A stretch of 64,000 nucleotides of DNA from Ktedonobacter sp. SOSP1-85 (lineage in GTDB: Bacteria > Chloroflexota > Ktedonobacteria > Ktedonobacterales > Ktedonobacteraceae), in NCBI RefSeq assembly GCF_016587415.1, contig NZ_BNJI01000001.1, positions 1,713,501-1,777,500 on the forward strand, read 5' to 3'. Under the pieces are notes generated by a model. It was not told the origin of the DNA and did no database searches. It was given only the letters and a program-made list of their open reading frames with translations. A program made the position numbers and the translations under genes. Below, piece by piece: positions 53,513-62,080 of the stretch (position 1 is its first letter; every line of letters starts with the position of its first letter).

Positions 53513-55276
53513 CTATCCACACAATCGAAGGAAAACAGCTTTGGGCTGTGACGATTGAAGGAAGGCAGAAGCCACCCAGCCAGGATAGTAACAGATCTTT
53601 CCCCGCAAGGTGCGGGCGGGTGTCTCTCCCGTCGGCGGCAACAGCAACGCCGAACCCATTCCGGTATACGAAACGGGCTTGACCCTGGGGTCAGAGATGG
53701 AGCAAGACCTCGCCTTGCCTACATGTTTCATGTGAGCCAGATATGCCACGCCCAGTCTCGCAATGTTGACCGACGCACAATAATCCCGATCACCGTTATA
53801 CTGACAGGCATCACAAGCCATCCACCGCCCCCACTTCACCGCTTCACGACGATCACTGGGGGAACGATACGTTTTTGCCGTGATCCCGCAGCGGGGGCAG
53901 GTATGACTGGTTCCTCGTGGTTGCGCCGTACGGAACCGCACGCCCAGAAGATGACATTTATAGCGAAGGATCCTCCAGATGTCCCCGCGGACGGTCGAGT
54001 TATTGCGATAGTGGCGCCAGCGCCCCCGGACACCTTTCCCTCGCCCGGTGGTTTTGAGGGTTTTCAACGATTCCATCGAGAGCAGCGAGCAGCCATGGAT
54101 CTGACACAACAGCAGCAAGACGTTACTTGCCAGATGCGCCACCGCTCGATTGCGCCGCTCATATTTGCCCCAACAGCGCTCGATCTCGCGCCGAGAGAGT
54201 TCAAGGCGCTCCTGGTACCAGGCGCGTTTGGGATGGGCTTCTGGCAAGGCATCTCGTTCCTGCTCAAGGGCCGCGACCTTCTTCTTGAGTTCATCAATCT
54301 GGCGCCGCGTGCGGGCTTGTTTGCCATCAAAGCCGCCAGTGTCCAGGAAGAATGGCCTGCCAACTTGCTCACTGTGTTCAGTGATGGCAGTCGCCGTCAA
54401 GAGGGTATGCACACCCCAGTCCACGCCTAAGACGCATTCAACCTGTTCCCAGGTGGGCAAGGCTGTTTTTTCGACCTCGATGATGAAGTCGAGCACGGCA
54501 AAGCGCTCACCATCGGCTCGGCGCTCTTCGCGCAGCGTGGGAGCCATGAGCTTCCCGTCGGAAAGACGCTCTTTGAGGCAAGCAGGGAACGCAATGAGGG
54601 TCTCCTCTTTGCGCCAGCGCCACACCCCCATCTCGTCAGGGGAGCGGAAGCGAAACCGGGTCACCCCTGCATCTGCGTCAAGAGCCAGCCGATAGGCCTG
54701 GCCTTTGGCCCCACCATCGTCTCCTGCATAGGTCAGCAGACCAACGTGTAACAAGGGGATGGGTTGCAATTCTTCATAGGAAGTGGGGAAACGATCATGC
54801 TGCAAGAAAAAATTGCAGGCTTGCTCGACCACATTTTGCAGGGTGACAAAGCTGGTTTCATCCTCATCGAGGCTCTGCTGCAAGGCCGTAATGGCTTCTT
54901 TGATGGCTGGACGGTTTTTGCCTGCTGGGCACCCCTCCGTTTTGGGGCGGATGAAACCATCGGAGAGAATGGGGGCGACGAGGGTAAAGACTTTTTTGCG
55001 CTCGGCCTGCGCCCGCAGCAAGCGGCCGACGACCTCGCTCTCGCAGCGCCATTGACGATCACCATGCGGCAACGGGCTTGCGATGTACTTGCCAACCTGC
55101 TTCCAGGCAGGCCCTTCACGCTCACCCCCAAACGCGTCGAGGCAGGGCCAGAGGATCGTGAGGGCAGCATTGACAACGGCCTTACTTGCGTCAAGGAGGC
55201 GAAGCGCATCTGCCTGGGCTTCGTCAGGCAACCGCACGTCATAGGTAAGGGGCTGGTGGGTACGGTTGGTACGCAT
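53513..55276 (-). CDS. tnpB: TnpB-type RNA-guided nuclease, unusually long
   Basis: 587 aa, against about 400 for typical TnpB. RuvC-I LGVDWGVHTLL (Asp286), RuvC-II LLSMESLKTL (Glu402), zinc ribbon CPRC (460-463) and CDAC (488-491), and RuvC-III GDRDYCASVNIA (Asp498) are all present, so nuclease activity is plausible. The roughly 280-residue N-terminal part before RuvC-I is larger than usual, closer to small Cas12-type proteins. The C-terminal 75 residues after RuvC-III look like coding overlap with the guide-RNA scaffold, as in other TnpBs. ATG 55276 follows AGGAGGAA; a frame to 55300 is longer but starts before that site. Confidence 0.9.
   Translation of the reverse strand: MRTNRTHQPLTYDVRLPDEAQADALRLLDASKAVVNAALTILWPCLDAFGGEREGPAWKQVGKYIASPLPHGDRQWRCESEVVGRLLRAQAERKKVFTLVAPILSDGFIRPKTEGCPAGKNRPAIKEAITALQQSLDEDETSFVTLQNVVEQACNFFLQHDRFPTSYEELQPIPLLHVGLLTYAGDDGGAKGQAYRLALDADAGVTRFRFRSPDEMGVWRWRKEETLIAFPACLKERLSDGKLMAPTLREERRADGERFAVLDFIIEVEKTALPTWEQVECVLGVDWGVHTLLTATAITEHSEQVGRPFFLDTGGFDGKQARTRRQIDELKKKVAALEQERDALPEAHPKRAWYQERLELSRREIERCWGKYERRNRAVAHLASNVLLLLCQIHGCSLLSMESLKTLKTTGRGKGVRGRWRHYRNNSTVRGDIWRILRYKCHLLGVRFRTAQPRGTSHTCPRCGITAKTYRSPSDRREAVKWGRWMACDACQYNGDRDYCASVNIARLGVAYLAHMKHVGKARSCSISDPRVKPVSYTGMGSALLLPPTGETPARTLRGKICYYPGWVASAFLQSSQPKAVFLRLCG
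53522..53557 (-). repeat. 3'-end hairpin of the tnpB element
   Basis: CAATCG (53522-53527) pairs with CGATTG (53552-53557), enclosing ACAGC/GCTGT (53535-53549). It overlaps the last codons of tnpB, the place where TnpB guide-RNA scaffolds end; the guide would be read from sequence beyond about 53,500. Confidence 0.5.
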
Positions 55277-55332
55277 CGTTCCTCCTCCTCTTACGAACAT
55301 TTGTCCTCATGAGGAGAAGTATAACAGGAAAA

Positions 55333-55396
55333 GCATGTACTTGCAACTGTTTTGGACTTCTTTGAAGCAGCTATAGGTAGTTGCAGAAGTACATGC
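55333..55396. repeat. Left-end imperfect palindrome of the tnpB element
   Basis: GCATGTACTTGCAACT (55333-55348) is repeated inverted as AGTTGCAGAAGTACATGC (55379-55396) with a 2-nt bulge and a 30-nt loop. This matches the sub-terminal hairpins recognised by IS200/IS605 transposases. It lies 57 bp upstream of the tnpB start. Confidence 0.6.
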
Positions 55397-55744
55397 CAAT
55401 TATAGCTTTTTGACAACTGTCTAAACCCCTATTGTCAACTTGACACCCGAACCTGCCGGAAACCTGACAGAAGATGGCAGGTATATTGTTTTAGACTAAA
55501 GAGGATCGCGATACTCCTCACCCCCATAGAATGGAACGGCCCCTGAGCTGAGGTAGGCCAATCACTATGTTTCCTGAAAAATCGCAAGAAAGGAGAAGTT
55601 TTGCCTCTCCACCTCTGCTATACTGATTGTCTGTGCGGAAAGAGCGGAAACGTCAGAGCGAAGGATTGCTGGCATCAAGGCTCAAACACCTCCTGGTTGC
55701 AAGCTACGGCTGTCACTATTCTAGCAATATAAGAGGGAGCTTCT

Positions 55745-57991
55745 ATGATTATGTCTCAAGAATATATTGAAATTCGTGGTGCACGCGAGAACAACCTCCA
55801 AGAGGTCTCGTTACGGCTACCCAAGCGCAAAATCATCATCTTTACCGGCGTATCTGGTTCAGGAAAATCATCCGTGGTATTTGACACCATTGCTCAAGAA
55901 GCACAACGACTCTTATTTGAGAATTTCAGTATGTTCATTCGCAACTTTCTGCCGCGCTACCCCCTCCCGGACACCGATGCGATTGAGAATCTGAGCATGG
56001 CCGTAATTGTGGACCAGAAACGCCTGGGTGGTGGATCGCACTCGACAGTAGGAACGGTCACCGATATTGCGCCTGTGCTACGCCTGCTCTTTTCGCGCAT
56101 CGGTACACCACACGTGGGCTACACCAATGCGTTTTCCTTCAACGACCCTCAAGGGATGTGTCTGGAGTGTAATGGTCTTGGCCGCAAGATAGGGATAGAC
56201 CCAGAGGCACTTGTCGACATGACCAGGTCATTGAATGAGGGGGCTGTCATCGCTCCGGGATTGGCTGGCTGGGAACGCGATCTTTATATTCGCTCTGGCT
56301 TATTTGACAATGACAAGCAACTGGCCGACTACACTCCTGAGGAAATGGACCTGTTGCTCAACAGCGAACCGCGAAAATACAAGCTGGCCATTGGTAACAA
56401 AGAGATGAATGCGACCTACGAGGGCTTACTCTTCAAATTTAATCGTAAATTCATCACCAGGGATATTCAAACCCTCTCCGAGCGCACCCGCCAACAGGTC
56501 GAGCCTCTCTTGAGACTCGGTCCCTGCCCGCTTTGCAAGGGCACGCGACTCAATCAAGCGGCGCTCAGTTGCAAGATCAATGGGTATACCATCGCCGAAC
56601 TGTCAGCGATGGAGGTTGGTGAGCTGGTAGGGGTGATACAGACCATTGAAGAGCCAGCGGCAACCCCTGTCATCCGCACGCTGACGGAGCGGTTGCAACA
56701 CCTGGTGGATATTGGTCTGGAGTATCTGAGCCTGGATCGCCCAACTGATACTCTCTCGGGCGGTGAATCACAGCGTGTGAAGATGGTCAAGCACCTCAAC
56801 GGGAGCCTGGTAGATGTCATGTATATTTTTGATGAACCCAGTGTCGGCTTACACCCGCGCGATGTTCACCGCTTGAACGAGCAACTGGAGAACTTACGAG
56901 ATAAGGGTAATACAGTGATCGTGGTAGAGCATGACCCCGATGTCATGAAAATCGCGGATTACCTTGTGGATATGGGACCGCGCGCTGGGAGCGAAGGAGG
57001 TCAGGTAGTGTATGAGGGCGACTTTGCAGGCCTGCTCAAAGCAGACACTCTCACTGGCAACCATTTGCAGTTTCAAAGGCCGCTCAAGGAGACGTTCCGG
57101 CAGTCCCGTGGAACCTTGCCGATTGTCCATGCCAGAGCGAATAATCTGAAGGATGTCAGTGTAGACATTCCCGCTGGCGTCTTGACGGTCGTCACTGGCG
57201 TGGCTGGTTCGGGCAAGAGTTCGTTGATCAATGAGGCATTCCTCCGCCAGCATCCGGAGGCCGTGGTGATTGACCAGTCGCCAGTAGGCATCTCTAGCCG
57301 TTCTAACCCGGCTACCTATACCGGCATCATGGATGATATACGCAAAGCCTTTGCGGCGGTCAACCGCGTCGACGCTGGTCTGTTCAGTTTCAACTCGAAG
57401 GGGGCCTGCTCCAATTGCAAAGGACTTGGCGTTACCTACAATGATCTGGGCTTTCTTGAAGGGGTCAAACTTCCTTGCGAGGTGTGTGGCGGGAAGCGCT
57501 TTAAGGACGAAGTGCTGGTCTACACCTTCAATGGGAAAACCATTACAGATGTCCTGAGCATGACCATCCAGCAGGCGCTCGCGTTTTTCACAATCAAAGA
57601 TGTGCAGTCAAAGCTCCAGGCGATGAGCGATGTTGGATTGGACTATCTGACCCTCGGCCAGCCCTTGAGCACCCTCTCTGGCGGCGAATGCCAGCGCTTG
57701 AAGTTGGCCAGCGAACTCCATAAGCGAGGCAGTATCTACGTTATGGATGAGCCAACAACCGGCCTGCACTTATCGGATATTGGGCACCTGCTTACCATTA
57801 TGAACCGGCTGGTCGATGGTGGCAATACCGTGATTGTGATTGAACACCATCTGGATGTGATTCGCAACGCCGATTGGATCATTGACATGGGTCCTGAGGG
57901 TGGCAATAAGGGAGGCTCAGTTATCTATGAGGGTACGCCACGAGATTTGCTCAATGCGACGCATTCGCTGACAAGCCACTACTTGCGCTAG
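55745..57991 (+). CDS. UvrA-like ABC ATPase, short form
   Basis: 748 aa, about 190 residues shorter than housekeeping UvrA. Two ABC modules: Walker A GVSGSGKSS and GVAGSGKSS, signatures LSGGESQRVK and LSGGECQRLK, Walker B IFDEPSVGLHPRD and VMDEPTTGLHLSD. Zinc-module cysteines remain (CLECNGLG, CPLCKG, CSNCKGLG, CEVCGG), but the UvrB-binding and insertion regions are reduced. Such paralogues occur in actinobacteria and Firmicutes-like bacteria near antibiotic resistance genes and in oxidative or DNA-damage responses. A leader of about 110 nt follows TATACT near 55,619. Confidence 0.88.
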   Translation: MIMSQEYIEIRGARENNLQEVSLRLPKRKIIIFTGVSGSGKSSVVFDTIAQEAQRLLFENFSMFIRNFLPRYPLPDTDAIENLSMAVIVDQKRLGGGSHSTVGTVTDIAPVLRLLFSRIGTPHVGYTNAFSFNDPQGMCLECNGLGRKIGIDPEALVDMTRSLNEGAVIAPGLAGWERDLYIRSGLFDNDKQLADYTPEEMDLLLNSEPRKYKLAIGNKEMNATYEGLLFKFNRKFITRDIQTLSERTRQQVEPLLRLGPCPLCKGTRLNQAALSCKINGYTIAELSAMEVGELVGVIQTIEEPAATPVIRTLTERLQHLVDIGLEYLSLDRPTDTLSGGESQRVKMVKHLNGSLVDVMYIFDEPSVGLHPRDVHRLNEQLENLRDKGNTVIVVEHDPDVMKIADYLVDMGPRAGSEGGQVVYEGDFAGLLKADTLTGNHLQFQRPLKETFRQSRGTLPIVHARANNLKDVSVDIPAGVLTVVTGVAGSGKSSLINEAFLRQHPEAVVIDQSPVGISSRSNPATYTGIMDDIRKAFAAVNRVDAGLFSFNSKGACSNCKGLGVTYNDLGFLEGVKLPCEVCGGKRFKDEVLVYTFNGKTITDVLSMTIQQALAFFTIKDVQSKLQAMSDVGLDYLTLGQPLSTLSGGECQRLKLASELHKRGSIYVMDEPTTGLHLSDIGHLLTIMNRLVDGGNTVIVIEHHLDVIRNADWIIDMGPEGGNKGGSVIYEGTPRDLLNATHSLTSHYLR

Positions 57992-58211
57992 ATAGAAGGA
58001 AGCTTTGGCGATCAGGTCAGTATCATACTACCGGTTGAAGAGTTTGAAGGTGAGATGGCGGCAATGACCGGGGCTTTCTCGCCGCGGCTTTTGTAAGTGC
58101 GCGCTTATGCAACACGGAGAGCAGCCAGCCTATGCTATACTTTTGGAATGGGGAATAGCAACAGGAGCGCATGAAGGACGCACTCCCATTCACTAAGGAT
58201 AGGATTTAGAG

Positions 58212-59408
58212 ATGCTTACAGAGAATGCATATGATCTTCTTGTGGTCGGCGCGGGCGTTTTCGGCTTGACGACTGCCCTGGAAATGAAGAGGCGTGGATA
58301 TCGTGTTGCTGTTATTGACCCCGGCCCTCTGCCACATCCCTTAGCCGCTTCTACAGACATTAGTAAAATTGTGCGCATGGAATATGGTTCGGATGAAGCA
58401 TATATGGAACTGGCGGAACAGGCATACCAGGGCTGGCTTCAATGGAATGAGATGTTGGGTGAGACGCTCTTCCATGACGTCGGTGTAACTATGCTGACGC
58501 GCGCACCTATGTCACCTGGCGAGTTCGAGTACGAAAGCTATCATCTGCTACGCAAACGGGGACATACTCCTGAGCGTCTCACAGAGGATACTATCATACA
58601 CCGCTTTCCGGCCTGGAAAGCTGGGGCCTTCGTCGATGGTTTCTTTCATGCCCAGGGAGGCTATGCGGAAAGCGGTCGCGTGATAGCTGCCCTGGCCCGG
58701 CTTACCCAGACCCAAGGGGTCGACCTGTATCCAGGGCAAAAGGTCGAAGCCTTGCTCAAAGAGAATCAACATGTGCGGGGTGTGCGTACTTATACTGGAA
58801 GTACCTTTCACGCTGAGCATGTTGTAGTTGCCTCTGGGGCATGGTCCTCTCTCCTTGTTCCAGACCTCACTCCCTTCGTGAAGGCGACTGGACATCCTGT
58901 ATTTCACCTCAAGCCAACCGATCCCAATCTTTTTACCCCACCGAATTTTGTCGTTTTTACTGCCGATATTGGCCGCACTGGCTGGTATGGCTTCCCTCTT
59001 CATCCACGTGAAGGAGTCATCAAAATAGGTAATCACGGAGTAGGGCAGGTGCTTCATCCTGAGCAGGATGAGCGAGTCGTGATCAGCAGTGATATAGAAC
59101 AGTTACGAATGTTCCTGGCTGCTACTTTCCCCGCGCTACAAGACGCACCTATCGTGAGTACCCGCCGTTGCCTCTACGTTGACACGCCCGATGGTGACTT
59201 CTGGATTGATCGTCACCCTCAATGCGCAGGTCTCACTGTAGCGACAGGAGACAGTGGGCATGGGTTCAAATTTGCGCCGGTACTAGGTGGATTGATCGCC
59301 GATGCTGTTGAAGGAAAGCCGAATCGCTGGTTGCCTAAATTCCACTGGCGCAATGTCTCCTGGCATACTGGAAAGAAGGAGGCATCACGCTATAAAGGCG
59401 AGCGATAG
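58212..59408 (+). CDS. FAD-dependent amine oxidoreductase (sarcosine oxidase/DAO family)
   Basis: 398 aa. The N-terminal DLLVVGAGVFGLTTALEMKRRG is the dinucleotide-binding motif; SKIVRMEYG, YAESGRVIAALARL (split), HVVVASGAWSS and the C-terminal ATGDSGHGFKFAPVLGGLIAD are typical of monomeric sarcosine oxidase and N-methyltryptophan oxidase-like enzymes. RRCLYVDTPDGDFWID contains a cysteine near the position of the covalent flavin cysteine (CLY in CMYT-like loops), so covalent FAD is possible. It oxidises a secondary amine or amino acid with H2O2 release. It is not in an operon. Confidence 0.88.
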   Translation: MLTENAYDLLVVGAGVFGLTTALEMKRRGYRVAVIDPGPLPHPLAASTDISKIVRMEYGSDEAYMELAEQAYQGWLQWNEMLGETLFHDVGVTMLTRAPMSPGEFEYESYHLLRKRGHTPERLTEDTIIHRFPAWKAGAFVDGFFHAQGGYAESGRVIAALARLTQTQGVDLYPGQKVEALLKENQHVRGVRTYTGSTFHAEHVVVASGAWSSLLVPDLTPFVKATGHPVFHLKPTDPNLFTPPNFVVFTADIGRTGWYGFPLHPREGVIKIGNHGVGQVLHPEQDERVVISSDIEQLRMFLAATFPALQDAPIVSTRRCLYVDTPDGDFWIDRHPQCAGLTVATGDSGHGFKFAPVLGGLIADAVEGKPNRWLPKFHWRNVSWHTGKKEASRYKGER

Positions 59409-59451
59409 GCCAGGTCTGGTTCCGTGACGTCACCTTTGAGGTGCTTGAGGG

Positions 59452-59583
59452 CTAGAGCATCTTGTGCATTCTGTGCCCGACCTCTTCGATAGGGTGCTCA
59501 GCGTCCTTGCGCCGCATAGCCGAGAGGCTGAGGAGTCTGGCCTGGTTCTCCAGAATCCAGTCGCGGGCAAAGGCGCCTGTCTG
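59452..59583 (-). pseudogene. ilvC: 3'-terminal fragment of ilvC (ketol-acid reductoisomerase)
   Basis: The last 43 codons on the minus strand read TGAFARDWILENQAR...LSAMRRKDAEHPIEEVGHRMHKML and stop. This closely matches the conserved C-terminus of IlvC (FA.EWILENQAG.P.FNA.RR.EAEH.IE.VG..LR.MM). Nothing upstream resembles IlvC: the frame immediately enters a perfect hairpin and a TnpB remnant on the other strand. It is a stranded 3' end from a rearrangement. Confidence 0.7.
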
Positions 59584-59597
59584 GCGATGACGGCAAC

Positions 59598-59637
59598 GCA
59601 AAAGCACCAGAGTCTTGATTGACTCTGGTGCTTTTGC
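59598..59637. repeat. 17-bp perfect hairpin at a remnant junction
   Basis: Arms 59598-59614 and 59621-59637 with loop TTGATT. It lies exactly between the ilvC fragment and the TnpB tail fragment, so it may be a displaced terminator or part of the breakpoint. Confidence 0.8.
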
Positions 59638-59759
59638 TCTTTGCTTGCGACGGAACCGACGGGCGACGAACCACAGGTCGCCCGAGGCAGCGGGAACCTC
59701 ATGGGAGTGAGTCACCGCTCCCGGTGAAGCAAGAAACCACTGGGCTTTAGCCCAAGTGG
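59638..59759 (+). pseudogene. Remnant of a TnpB element: C-terminal tail and right-end hairpin
   Basis: The + strand reads EPTGDEPQVARGSGNLMGVS then HRSR and a stop at 59,725-59,727, the style of the C-terminal tails of IS1341-type TnpB proteins that overlap the guide RNA. Ten bases later comes the hairpin ACCACTGGGCTTTAGCCCA-AGTGG (59737-59759) followed by AGTGTCAC, a typical right-end sequence of such elements. The catalytic part is missing. It differs in sequence from the tnpB at 53.5 kb, so it came from another element. Confidence 0.6.
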
Positions 59760-59800
59760 AGTGTCACAATACCTCCCTTTCTGGCAAAGAACCATTGTCC

Positions 59801-60199
59801 TTATGATGCAAGAAGTTCTGCAATCAATTGCAGGAGTTTATCCAAGTCAAAGGGTTTCTGGAGCGTTATGAGGTAATCCAGGGCACCATTTTCTTGTGGC
59901 AAACTGGCACTCATGAGGAGAATGGGTCTCTGATCGCCTCCTTCTCGATGCTGCAGGTGGTCGGCGAGTTCCAGCCCATTCATCCCAGGGAGATGATAGT
60001 CTAGCAGAAACAACTCAGGCGTGATCGTTGAAAGCATATTCAGCGCCATCTCGCCGCTTGGGGCAAGATGCCCTTGACAGGTCGTCTCCTCCTGGAGCGC
60101 TTCCAGCAGGAGATTGCCAAGAATGGGATCATCTTCGACAATGAGAATACTTTTGACGATAGAGATATCACTACATGCATATTGTTGAAAAGTGCACAT
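59801..60199 (-). CDS. Single-domain response regulator
   Basis: 132 aa, receiver domain only. ILIVEDDP holds the acidic pair, FLLDYHLPGMNG the phosphoacceptor aspartate, LMSAS the Ser/Thr switch and LQKPFD the conserved lysine. There is no output domain, so it acts by protein contact or as a phosphate sink. It starts 9 bp after the PAS histidine kinase gene on the same strand, its likely cognate kinase. GAGGAA precedes the ATG. Confidence 0.92.
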   Translation of the reverse strand: MCTFQQYACSDISIVKSILIVEDDPILGNLLLEALQEETTCQGHLAPSGEMALNMLSTITPELFLLDYHLPGMNGLELADHLQHREGGDQRPILLMSASLPQENGALDYLITLQKPFDLDKLLQLIAELLAS

Positions 60200-60208
60200 A
60201 TGCGTTCC

Positions 60209-61765
60209 TCATGGACTTTTCCGGGGAAGCGTCACCTGAAAGGTCGACCCTTTTCCCATTTCGCTCTCTACCGTGATGGTTCCCCTATGGTGCTTGACGA
60301 TCTCCGAGGCAATATGCAAGCCCATTCCTAAGCCGGGAAAGGCATGCTGATATGGAGCGACTGCCCGATAGAAACGCTCAAAGATTTTCTCGCGCTGTTC
60401 TCGTGGAATGCCAATGCCATGATCACACACACTAAGGATCACGGACTCTTCGGAGGTCTCAATAGCAACCTCTATCGTGTTGGCTCCCGGGGAATATTTG
60501 ATCGCGTTGCTGATCAGGTTCAGGAGCACTTGGCCGAGGCGGTCCTTATTCCCAATCAGAAGAGGAGGATGCTCGGCATGATGCACGACGATGGCATGGG
60601 TCGTCTGCGTCTGTTGCACGATCTCAACGACCTCCTGAAGCACGTCGCCCAGGTTCACCGTTTCCTGGGCATGCTCCAGCTTGCCCGCCTGAATTTTGGA
60701 GAGGTCGAGCAACTCTCCAACCAGTCGAGTGACGGCATTGAGTTGGGACTCCATCCGGGAAAGCGCTCTATCTGCGTTGTGAATGTCTTGCTTTGCCAGT
60801 TGTTTTCGCAACAGTTGCGTTTGGAGCATTAAGGACGCGATTGGTGTCTTGAGTTCATGGCTGGCCATCCCCAGAAAGTGATCTTTGCGCTGCTCCAGTT
60901 CCTTGTGGGCCGAGTTATCCAGCACAAAGCCAAGGGCCTGGAACGGATCATGCTGTAAGACGACTCCACCCACTAGCACCGGAAGGCGACTGCCGTCTTG
61001 ACAGATGTACTCTTTCTCATAGGGGGTCAGAGCCTGCCGGACAGCCAGTTCCTGATGGGCCTGTTGGGTCTGTGCCCGATCTTCTGGAGCTGTCATGTGC
61101 ATCACGTTTATGCGCCCAGCCCGCAGGTCTTCGCGGGTATAACCAGTCATGCGCAGGAAGGTGTCGTTGGCGTCCACGATCTGCTCCCCTTCGATGACAT
61201 TGATCCCGATGATGTTGGAGTTCATCAGGGCGTTTACACGTTCCTGACTCTGACGCAAGGCTTCCTCGATGCGCTTCTGATCCTCAATATCGGTACAGGT
61301 GCCAAACCACTTGATGATCTGGCCTGCCTCATCGCGCACCGGCATGGCGCGAGTCAAGACCCAGCGATAGACTCCGGTCTGACCATTTCTGAGACGTCCT
61401 TCGCACTCAAATCTTTCTCCCGTGTCCAGAGCATGCCGCCAGAGAGCCTGGTTCCTTGCACGATCATCGGGGTGGAGGAACTGGAGATGGTCCCATCTCT
61501 GTACTCGTTCAGGCGTGAACCCAGTGTAGTCACGCCAGCGCTGGTTTGTGTACTCGTGCGAGCCGTCGGGTTGGGCTGTCCACACGAGTTGTGGCACAGT
61601 CTCGGCAAGGACGCGAAAGTTCTCCTCGCTGGCTTTGAGTTGCTGCTCCGCTCGTTTCTGCCCATCAACATGCTTGATGAGCGCCTTCCATAGTGGAAGA
61701 GTGAGATGCCTGGTCTGTTTTCCATTCAACATCACGCAGTAGCTATCCCTTTCATGTGGTCCCAT
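60209..61765 (-). CDS. PAS-domain hybrid-free sensor histidine kinase
   Basis: 518 aa, soluble. Two PAS domains with PAC segments (NFRVLAETVPQLVWTAQPDG ... and ALMNSNIIGINVIEGEQIVD..., each cut here), then HisKA with FLGMASHELKTPIASL (phosphoacceptor His) and a HATPase domain with LINLISNAIKYSP-type N box (VLLNLISNAIKYSPG), CDHGIGIP and GLGMGLHIASEIV. PAS domains suggest sensing of redox, light or a small molecule. It is followed by a single-domain receiver. The start may be GTG 61735 or ATG 61732, which have AAAGGGA upstream, rather than 61765. Confidence 0.92.
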   Translation of the reverse strand: MGPHERDSYCVMLNGKQTRHLTLPLWKALIKHVDGQKRAEQQLKASEENFRVLAETVPQLVWTAQPDGSHEYTNQRWRDYTGFTPERVQRWDHLQFLHPDDRARNQALWRHALDTGERFECEGRLRNGQTGVYRWVLTRAMPVRDEAGQIIKWFGTCTDIEDQKRIEEALRQSQERVNALMNSNIIGINVIEGEQIVDANDTFLRMTGYTREDLRAGRINVMHMTAPEDRAQTQQAHQELAVRQALTPYEKEYICQDGSRLPVLVGGVVLQHDPFQALGFVLDNSAHKELEQRKDHFLGMASHELKTPIASLMLQTQLLRKQLAKQDIHNADRALSRMESQLNAVTRLVGELLDLSKIQAGKLEHAQETVNLGDVLQEVVEIVQQTQTTHAIVVHHAEHPPLLIGNKDRLGQVLLNLISNAIKYSPGANTIEVAIETSEESVILSVCDHGIGIPREQREKIFERFYRAVAPYQHAFPGLGMGLHIASEIVKHHRGTITVESEMGKGSTFQVTLPRKSP

Positions 61766-61907
61766 CCCTGTAAGGAAGTTGCTTCCCTGCTCTGATATCT
61801 AGAAACAGAATTGATAGATGTGAGAATAAGCGAACACCCTTCCTCGCAAACACAGGCAATTTATTGGCGGTCTGCCGGAGGCATTGAGTTAGAAACCTCA
61901 TCACCGC

Positions 61908-62034
61908 CCTATGTATATAGGTGATTCGTTTTCTTTGGACGAAAAAAGTCAAACTCTCCCGCTCGTTGAGCTTGAGAAAGCTCTTCTTCTGCTTGTTTTC
62001 GTCGAAGAGAGAGCAATCACCTATGTGTATAAGG
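61908..62034. repeat. Imperfect long inverted repeat, possible old MITE
   Basis: The left arm (61908-61945, containing ATAGGTGATT and GGACGAAAA) and the right arm (61996-62034, containing TTTTCGTCG and AATCACCTAT) pair imperfectly over about 38 bp, with a central GAGCTT...AAGCTC region. It fills much of the 315-bp gap between the kinase gene and the NmrA-like gene. No target duplication was recognised. Confidence 0.4.
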
Positions 62035-62080
62035 TGTTGATGAGGCTTGTTGAAGCTGGGCGTCGATCCTGCCTTCTGAC

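Larger units (their letters stand above)
53470..55420 (-). mobile_element. IS200/IS605-group element carrying tnpB only
   Basis: The tnpB gene is bracketed by sub-terminal hairpins (55333-55396 upstream, 53522-53557 at the 3' end), as expected for peel-and-paste elements that lack terminal inverted repeats. No tnpA (Y1 transposase) is present, so it would depend on a transposase elsewhere. The exact ends were not determined; coordinates are approximate. Confidence 0.5.

Noticed and set aside
53555..54430. 291-aa rightward frame inside tnpB
   Set aside because: An antisense shadow of the conserved RuvC region of tnpB.
57992..58085. Short open stretch after the UvrA-like gene reading VSIILPVEEFEGEMAAM
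   Set aside because: About 30 codons without a start codon or recognisable family; could be a gene remnant but unsupported.
60998..61693. 231-aa rightward frame opposite the PAS kinase
   Set aside because: An antisense shadow of PAS domains; no ribosome-binding site or known family.
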